64,000 nucleotides of DNA. Source: Spinellus fusiger. Lineage: Eukaryota; Mucoromycota; Mucoromycetes; Mucorales; Phycomycetaceae. The stretch is from contig JALLLS010000022.1 in assembly GCA_025094145.1 (NCBI GenBank), positions 248,001 through 312,000 on the forward strand, given 5' to 3'. The notes under the pieces were generated by a model. The model saw only the letters and a program-made list of their open reading frames with translations, was not told the DNA's origin and did not search any database. Below, piece after piece: positions 57,477 through 64,000 of the stretch. The first letter of the stretch is position 1; each line of letters starts with the position of its first letter. The translations under genes and the position numbers were made by a program.

Positions 57477-59104
57477 ATGCCTGGTAAACTTTTCTTTGTG
57501 ATATTTTTATCTTCTCAGAGGTCAAAGAATCGTTTCTTCTGTTGTACAGAAACAAAGACAAGTACTCTTCTAAAAGGAGGTGCAGAAATAAGGGTTTCTC
57601 AGTTTCTTTCCTAATAAGCCTTAAGCCAAGATCAGCATTTACTAGTGAACATACCAGACAACTTGCTGCAGTAATGATAAGTTTATTTTAAGAGAGAGAA
57701 AGAATGTCAATTCAGCTTGTTTTTTGGCTCTATATACACATAGACTTATATGTGTACTGTAAAATGTTTTATAATGGAGTTATATACGTCAATGCATATA
57801 ACTATTTTATTTTTATTATTTATTATTATTATCAATTTATTTATAATTTATAATTTATTTATTGGAGGGTGGTTGCTTTGTAATTCAGAGAGCAATCTGT
57901 GGAGGAATTGACACCAGATACCAGTGTCCGAACAGCCCAGACAGTGACGCAATCACACTGGGTAGATGGGTTATCACTGTAGTGATTGGTCTGTTGATAA
58001 ACAATGAATGAATTTTCTTATTTGGATCATAACAAATAGTATAGGAGAGCCAACGACTGCTATTCCAAGGAAAGCCAACGTCATTCGTTTTACTTTCCAT
58101 GTAAGAAATTATTAAGACAGATTCCATAAGATATTATCAGGGTGTGTGTGTATTCCCTAAAATGTGAGTCATTAAAAGTGTGCTTGTGCGGGTTATTATC
58201 TGCCTAGGTGGGTTATTATCTGCTTAGGTGGGTTGGTATTTGTTAATGCACGTTCATAGACAAGACACCACTCAGCCATAGCATGGATCTTGTCTTTCTT
58301 TTTATAGGCTAGGACCACCCATCAAGGTCAATCTAATCACAGGCTAAACCTCCTGCTCTATCTCTAATAACAAGTTCTTTTTATAAATATATAAATATAG
58401 ATATCTTCTATCTATATTCTATATTTATTCTATTCTATATTCTATATTCTATTCTATTTTGTTCTGTTCTATATTTTCTATATTTAGGGTTGGATGTTAC
58501 TATACAGAAAGAGAGCACTGCATTATTTGTCTTTAACATTAACTATTTTCTCTAGGGAGGTTATAAAAAGATAACATAATAATAGTAGCAGTGATAATAG
58601 TAGCAGTGATAATAATAACAATAGTAATAATAATAATAACAATAGTAATAGTAATAATAATAATAATAATAATAACAATAGTAATAGTAATAATAACAAT
58701 AACAATAGTAATAATAACAATAACAATAGTAATAATAACAATAACAATAGTAATAACAATAGTAACAGTGATAATAGTAATACTAACAATAATTATACTA
58801 ATCATAATAGTAATAGCCTTTTCACCCCTTCATAGACAGACAACTTGCTAATCACCTGCATTGATAGTAACTATTATTAATTTCTTTCACTGAATCACCT
58901 TCTCTCCCAATATAGCCAATGATAAGTTAAAAAGGTAGACTACAATCACCAGTACTGGATCATAAAGCTAAACCAAAGTAAAGTGTATATTGACTAAATA
59001 AAAAATGACATAAATAATAGGTACCAGTACGTCTTACAACAGACTTTTATACCGTTTTTCTCTTTCTTCTTCTTTTCTCTCTCTCTCTCTCTTTTTCCCT
59101 TATT
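57477..59104. other. Intergenic region rich in microsatellites
   Basis: No gene is seen. It contains (TTTATTATT)n text near 57800-57862, GTGGGTTATTATCTGC repeated at 58190-58225, TATATTCTAT runs near 58400-58480, the large triplet array listed next, and (CT)n near 59072-59092. Confidence 0.6.
58578..58812. repeat. (AAT/AAC/AGT)n triplet array
   Basis: About 230 bases of AATAAC, AATAGT and GATAAT triplets. Open frames of pure Leu, Ile or Val across it on both strands are artefacts. Confidence 0.95.
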
Positions 59105-59482
59105 TTAAAAGAGAATCCAGCCCAACAAAATCCCAACATAGCCTAATAGGCCTAGTATAGAAACACGAGATCCAGAAGAGACATGCAGACGACCATATTT
59201 CCCAATGGTATCATCTGGCAAGGGTGCTGACTGTGATGGACGAGCAATACTGGAGAGGGCTGAGGAGCTTGAGGCAGATCGAGTAGACGTAGAGAAGTGT
59301 GTCAAGACAGGAGTAGTAGGTGAGGCTGAATACGACAGAGTAGTAAAAGAGAGTGTTGGGATACTAATAGATATGCTGCTGGAGACTGTAACATTCATAT
59401 TGGCGAGTATGGGTGGGTTTGTGGGTTGTTGACCAAGAACAAACGGTAAACCTGCAAAAAGATACAGGTAGAGAAGATACAT
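59105..59482 (-). CDS. Small Ser/Thr-rich GPI-anchored-type wall protein
   Basis: The ATG at 59482 starts a 125-aa protein. An N-terminal hydrophobic signal (MYLLYLYLFAGLPFVLG) is followed by about 75 residues rich in Ser, Thr and Pro, including NMNVTVSSS (possible N-glycosylation) and STSTRSASSSSALSSIARP. The C-terminus GSRVSILGLLGYVGILLGWI ends in a hydrophobic helix after a small-residue site, the pattern of a GPI attachment signal. This layout is typical of small fungal wall or plasma-membrane mannoproteins. No family was recognised. An upstream exon is possible, because TTTTTGCAG/G at 59456 could act as an acceptor. Confidence 0.6.
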   Translation of the reverse strand: MYLLYLYLFAGLPFVLGQQPTNPPILANMNVTVSSSISISIPTLSFTTLSYSASPTTPVLTHFSTSTRSASSSSALSSIARPSQSAPLPDDTIGKYGRLHVSSGSRVSILGLLGYVGILLGWILF

Positions 59483-59515
59483 TTGATAAGAGAAAATAAG
59501 AGTAAAGAACAGCAA

Positions 59516-60238
59516 ACCCTACAGTTTTGTTATAAGAAATAAAACGGGGGCTGAACTCATCAATGTGTAGTAATTCAAGGGGGTCTATTCTTTCAGGGCA
59601 CTCTTTTTATATGATAATGATAATGATGATGTGTTTCTTTGGTCAGTGAGAGTGTGGGTGTAAGTTATTTAGTTGCTTAGTTACTTGGTTATCCAGTTAT
59701 CCAATAATTACAACCACCTGGACAATAGTGTAGTGGTGTCTATGGGTAGAGATATATCCATAACAAAGTGTACAGATTCAATAGTAGATATGTACATGAG
59801 CAAGCACAAGCAAGCGTGAATGACAAGTACACACACTCACACCTACATCCACATTCATGCACCTTACATCTCTCTACCTATAGATGCATGGTTACAGCAA
59901 TGGATGTCTTTGTTCATCCTTCTATAGAGTGTCCATGTCTACAGATCTATCTCTACTAACAAATACTATCTCATGTCTAGTTGTATATTCACTCATTTCT
60001 ATACTGTAAATGTACTGTAGAGTTGACTGTCTTTTTCATATTTCTGGTTCCTGTTTCATCTTTAACTCTTTTTTCTCCTTCTTCTCCTGTTCTCTATTTG
60101 CTATTTCTCATTTCCCATTCTCATTCTAATTTTTTTCTTTCTCTCTCTTATATATATATATATCTGATGTAATAAACTCAAGTTAATTTATTCATTATGG
60201 AGGTGTCCTACATTTTATTTGCATTATAGATTAGATAG
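59516..60238. other. Intergenic region
   Basis: AT- and CT-rich DNA between minus-strand genes, with short (AAGCA) and (TTAC) repeats. I see no gene. Confidence 0.5.
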
Positions 60239-61239
60239 TTAAGAAATAGAAAAGTTTCTTTTGCTTTTTAGTCTGCCTAATTCTTTCTGCAGTTCCTCCT
60301 TTTCATGTGCAAAACATTCTTCTTTGTATCGAAAATCCCCTATATAATCAACAGCTAAAAACAACAACAACAATAAAAAAGCGCAGTTAGAGCAGAGGAT
60401 CTCACGACAAACATTTGTTCCACTCTGTTACCTTTACTAAGAATCTCCCATTTACTTGTCTTGAGTCCTTGATCAATAGGCAGTAGATCACGAAGCTCAT
60501 CAAACAAATCTTTCATTTCCTTGCGTCGTTTGCGTTCTGCCATTTTGTGACTCACACGCAACTCAGGTGAGCGAGAATAGGGTGCATAGGCATTACTTGC
60601 TCTCCTTGAGAGTCGGTCATGCATTGATGTTGAGTTGTGCATTCGTGGCATGGATGATTCGTGGGGAACTGTGTTTCTGAACTCCCGGTCCATGGAGACA
60701 GCAATAGAGTGACGACGCATCAGAGCATCGTCGACTGAGTGGGGATGTGATGTGGGATGTGGGGTGGGGTGTGCGCAGTGATCATTGACAGAGAGTTGGG
60801 CAATAGAAGGTAGTGAGTCGCGTCGCCATGATGGCATTGGTGGCATGGAGGGTATGGTAGGAGTGTTATTGTTGTTATTGTTATTGGTGTTGGTGGAGGT
60901 GTTGGTGGAGGTGGAGGAGGAGAGGGATGGGTATCTGCCTGTAAGATCTGGTCTATGGTCCAATGCGGAGGGTCTGAGGGGCGGTGCCTGTGCCTGTGTT
61001 TGTGCCTGTGTTTGTGCCTGTGTGTGTGTTTGTGTGAGTGGTGAAGTAGGAAGAAGTGCGTAGGAGTGTAAGGCATGATCCACTGTCGATCCACGCCTGG
61101 AAGAGGATACGGATGAAGACTGGAATAGATTAGGAAGAGTTCTCTGGCTAATATCCAAGGTGGACGGCCTTTCCATTGAAGATTCTCCATGGCCACCCTC
61201 AATGGATTGTGGGATGCAGGGCTGGTTTGCTAGTAACAT
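60239..61239 (-). CDS. bHLH transcription factor
   Basis: Exons 61239-60432 and 60354-60239 give 307 aa. The first 200 residues are low complexity: Thr/Gln repeats ([14 protein letters not shown]), an Asn run and Ser/Pro-rich text. The bHLH sits at the C-terminal end. Its basic region is [20 protein letters not shown] (His, Glu and Arg suited to CANNTG contact), helix 1 FDELRDLLP, a loop [13 protein letters not shown], and helix 2 [20 protein letters not shown], completed by the second exon and continuing as a short zipper-like helix. It likely binds E-boxes as a dimer. The start is uncertain: an upstream frame (ATG 61480) with a possible donor cannot be joined in phase. Confidence 0.8.
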
Positions 61240-61528
61240 TATAGTAAGAAATCAAGGGAGAGAGAAAAAGAAGAAAGAAAGAAAAAGAAAAAAGACAAGA
61301 AAGAGCAGCTGAAGAAAGAAAGAAAAAAAAAAAGACACTCTGGATTCTATATGCAGACACATAACTCCGCAACAGACAAGGCATAAAGAGAGAATAAGGT
61401 GGATGCACGTGCTGTCTTACTGCCACGAGGCATCCACATGGTGAGGCTCTCCATTCTTTTATTGCCCGTGTCGTATCCATGGAGTCACTTACAGCGTATC
61501 TCTGGCACGTGTCTTTTATTCATTTGGC

Positions 61529-62479
61529 TTAACTGTACTTTTGCTTTGCAGCCCAGTCCACGAATGGACTTGCAATGAGTTTTGCCCAGACAGCGCCATG
61601 GCCAAACCACGCCGGCAGATAAACTTCTCTCTCCCGTCGATCAGATGCCTCGAGAATTCGATCTGCTACTGAACCTGGCACTAGTTTTCCCTTGGTGGAG
61701 CCTGCCACCCTCCCCCTGCCCAGATCACCATCCACAGCAGAGGTACGCAATTCAGTATCCACAGTGCCTGGACACACCAAGCCAATGTGCACGCCATAGT
61801 CCTCCACCTCCACCCGCAGAGAGTCAAAGAACCCATGGAGTGCATGTTTTGAGCCAGAGTACATTGCACGTGTCGGTGCTCCCACCTTGCCTGACATGGA
61901 AGAAACCACTATGAAATTGGGCTGTAGAGACGTCTCAATGAGGAGAGGAAGAAGAACGCGTGTGGCCTTGACAGCTGCACTGTAGTTGACAGTAGTAATG
62001 CGCTCCAGTGCTTCATCCACAGAGGCACTAGAGGCAGACCCATCCTCAGTGGCTGTGTATCGGCCCTCTGTCTTGTGGAAGGCAATGCCACAAGCATCAA
62101 AGAAGGGTCGGACAGAGATCATGCCTGCACAGTAAAGAACAGTGTCTATTCCTCCCCACACCTCCAACGCCTGTGCTTTTATGGTCTGGACATCCTGGAC
62201 AAGAGTGACATCCCCTGCAATAACAATCACTTGACGAGCACCCTTCTCCAGACACTCCCTTTCCAACGACACCAGCAGATCCACACGCCGAGCAAAAAGC
62301 ACCAGGCGGGCTCCTCTTGCAGCATAGGCAAGGGCTGTTGCTTTACCAATTCCTGAAGAACAACCAATAATAGCCACTCTTTCTTGTTGAGGAGAAACGA
62401 TATCAAGACGCTTCTTTGCCTTGGGTAGACTAAAGTAGCCGATAAGACAGGTAAGACCAGCAGCCCACACTAAATACAT
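61529..62479 (-). CDS. Membrane-anchored short-chain dehydrogenase/reductase
   Basis: An uninterrupted 316-aa frame. A hydrophobic N-terminus (YLVWAAGLTCLIGYFSL) probably anchors it to the ER or lipid droplet. The Rossmann fold follows, with the cofactor motif IGCSSGIGKATAL (TGxxxGIG type), ARR after beta-2 suggesting NADP(H), GDVTLVQDV, CAGMI, catalytic Ser in VVSSMSGK, YSGSK (Tyr/Lys) and VCPGTVDTEL. It most resembles the DHRS7/11-beta-HSD-like SDRs, which reduce or oxidise lipids, sterols or carbonyl compounds; the exact substrate is unknown. Intronless, unlike most neighbours. Confidence 0.88.
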   Translation of the reverse strand: MYLVWAAGLTCLIGYFSLPKAKKRLDIVSPQQERVAIIGCSSGIGKATALAYAARGARLVLFARRVDLLVSLERECLEKGARQVIVIAGDVTLVQDVQTIKAQALEVWGGIDTVLYCAGMISVRPFFDACGIAFHKTEGRYTATEDGSASSASVDEALERITTVNYSAAVKATRVLLPLLIETSLQPNFIVVSSMSGKVGAPTRAMYSGSKHALHGFFDSLRVEVEDYGVHIGLVCPGTVDTELRTSAVDGDLGRGRVAGSTKGKLVPGSVADRILEASDRREREVYLPAWFGHGAVWAKLIASPFVDWAAKQKYS

Positions 62480-62690
62480 GGAGTCAATACAGCAACAACA
62501 GCAACAACAGCAAAAGAGTCCCTTGTTTTTATGGACTGAGTTGTGTTGTTTTTATCTTTCTTTTATAAAAAGAAAAAAGAAAAAAAGAAAAGTGGACTGA
62601 GCGTAAAACAATAACAGCCAAAATAAGAACAGAGAAGAAAAAGCAAGTAACATTGAGGTATGTTGTAATGTTCATGGTAATACATAGGGC

Positions 62691-63969
62691 TTAATCTAGA
62701 CGAGGAGAGACACGTAAAGCATAGCGCTCTGCTCTTGAAAGAACAGTCCTTCTAGGCACAGCGTCCTCTTTTGCAGTGTCAGAATCATGCAGAGAACGCT
62801 TCTTTGTCTTGGTGGATTTGGCAGACGGAGCAGGGGCGTTGGATTTGGACAGTGGTTGTAGGGTGGGTGCATAACAACTGGTACGACCCCCGACCTAATC
62901 CATAGGACACATTAGATACACTGCTGTTGGCTGTTATTTCTATGGATGGGTGTGTAGTCCCAGGTGTATTACCGTTACAAATGCAAGAGCATGTCCATTA
63001 GGCAAGCTCACTTTGCCTTTGCCTTTGTTCCATCGATACGTCATTAACCAATCCTCGGGATACAGAGAGGAATCTGCCTCTGCCTCTACTGCAACACGAC
63101 AGACACGCTCCATCTCTTCTCTGATTGTGTAGCATTGCTCCAGAGTCAGTGCATGAGAATAGTGAGCAGGATGGATACGTGCATGGTAGAGAATCTCATC
63201 GGCTACCCAATTCCCTACGCCACTGTGATTTCTCTGTGAATCTTTTTCTAATGTAATAGAAAGAGAATGACTTACGCAGAGAAGCCCTGATCCAGTAAAA
63301 GAGATTTGATAGGAACAGCACGCTTCTGAACAAGACCAGCAAATGTCATTTTGTCTGGAAGGTTCATTAGGGGATCAAACCCCAGTTTAGAAATAGGCAT
63401 CTGTTGCAGTGGATCTCCTTCTACCAGTCGAAGGCGTCCTAGTCGGCGTGGATCACTAAAGGCCATCAAAATAGGATCTGCTGTGGTGTTCTTTGGATCG
63501 TGTAGTGTAAATAGAGCCTTACAGAAGCGAGGTGGCCAACTATCATTAGGCACATACTTCTCATGCTCAAGCTGATAAGAAGGATGGTGACAATATCAAT
63601 AGCAGTGTTATTGGTATAGCTGTAGCATGTGTCCCTTGCTCTTCTTTCTATAAATTACCTGGAGAACCCCTTTATCATGCTGGAACTAAGTCAATATCAG
63701 AGTTATTGTGTTAATACATAAGCACATTTTATGCTGAATGTTTTATTTATTTATTTATATTTATTTTTAAATAGGATTACCTTGAGAGTGCCTGTCATAC
63801 CAAAGTGAGCTACAATATGAGGTTCCCTGTCTAATACTATAGGCAATAGGAATGGATTAGCTGCTGTACATCTTCTTCTACTCACTCAAAACAAAGTATT
63901 TCCCCCATCGCTTTGTATCCACTACGGTTTTCCCTTGAACAGACGCAATGAACTCATCAGAAGTTACTC
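62691..63969 (-). CDS. Fpg/MutM-type DNA glycosylase, 3' part (5' end outside window)
   Basis: Exons 63969-63886, 63830-63781, 63685-63659 (27-nt microexon), 63571-63276, 63222-62973 and 62894-62691 read in continuous frame. The catalytic N-terminus (MPELPE) lies beyond the right edge. Visible blocks are KTVVDTKRWGKYFVL, HIVAHFGMTGTLK, GFDPLMNLPD, the helix-two-turn-helix GVGNWVADEILYHARIHP and the zincless-finger segment VTVGGRTSCYAPTLQ. That segment matches plant and fungal Fpg rather than the Cys4 zinc finger of bacterial MutM. A Lys/Arg-rich tail (KSTKTKKRS) probably directs nuclear import. The enzyme removes oxidised purines, such as FapyG, and cuts the strand by beta,delta-elimination. 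Confidence 0.9.
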
Positions 63970-64000
63970 CTGAAAACACAAGGGCATCCGGTTGCTAGTC

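Noticed and set aside
58523..58851. Long frames of pure Leu, Ile/Val/Thr on both strands
   Set aside because: They are translations of an AAT/AAC/AGT microsatellite; no real protein composition.
63360..63390. tRNA-like T-arm (GGGGATCAAACCCC)
   Set aside because: It lies inside a DNA glycosylase exon and no acceptor or anticodon arm pairs around it. I found no credible tRNA or rRNA gene in the window.
1..64000. CRISPR-like arrays
   Set aside because: All tandem repeats found are head-to-tail microsatellites without unique spacers of constant size.

Overview
The window looks like nuclear DNA of an early-diverging filamentous fungus, most likely Mucoromycota. Genes are broken by many short introns (about 38-130 nt, mostly GT-AG with a few GC-AG). 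Intergenic DNA is AT-rich and full of microsatellites. The gene set is fungal: an SREBP-type bHLH factor, GAS/GEL glucanosyltransferase, KIN4-type kinase, SET3, a Spa2 polarity scaffold and GPI-anchored wall proteins. Transposon debris includes Tc1/mariner, LINE and Fanzor/TnpB-like pieces. The species cannot be named from sequence alone. Exon boundaries were worked out by eye from splice signals, frame continuity and family resemblance.

Layout. 1-7.06 kb is gene-poor: two Tc1/mariner fossils, a Fanzor/TnpB-like fragment and a 1.1 kb inverted-terminal element. 7.06-14.56 kb holds SREBP (+) and SET3 (-), convergent. 15.3-17.8 kb is a decayed LINE. 17.8-25.6 kb is sparse, with a small acidic orphan gene and a GAS-family glucanosyltransferase. 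25.6-37.5 kb is gene-dense: KIN4-like kinase, a dual-specificity-type phosphatase, an L-type lectin split over seven short exons, actin-capping beta, a membrane SH3 protein, free Met-R-sulfoxide reductase and an ankyrin protein. 38.3-40.1 kb is a second copy of the inverted-terminal element carrying a broken Fanzor-like C-terminus. 40.2-49.6 kb holds a SNAPC4-like Myb protein, a rhomboid-like/PGAP4-like fusion, Spa2 and deoxyhypusine hydroxylase. A third element sits at 49.73-50.35 kb in the hydroxylase promoter. 50.9-64 kb holds a CaaX-ended orphan, a bromodomain-protein kinase fusion, a GPI-type serine-rich protein, a bHLH factor, a short-chain dehydrogenase and the 3' part of an Fpg-type DNA glycosylase.

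The genes do not form one pathway. Several belong to secretion, wall and polarity (lectin, GAS, Spa2, capping protein, PGAP4-like, SH3 membrane protein), others to transcription and chromatin (SREBP, SET3, Myb, bHLH, bromodomain-kinase). The most unusual items are the bromodomain-kinase gene, the inverted-terminal element family with Fanzor-like RuvC ends, and the rhomboid/PGAP4 fusion.
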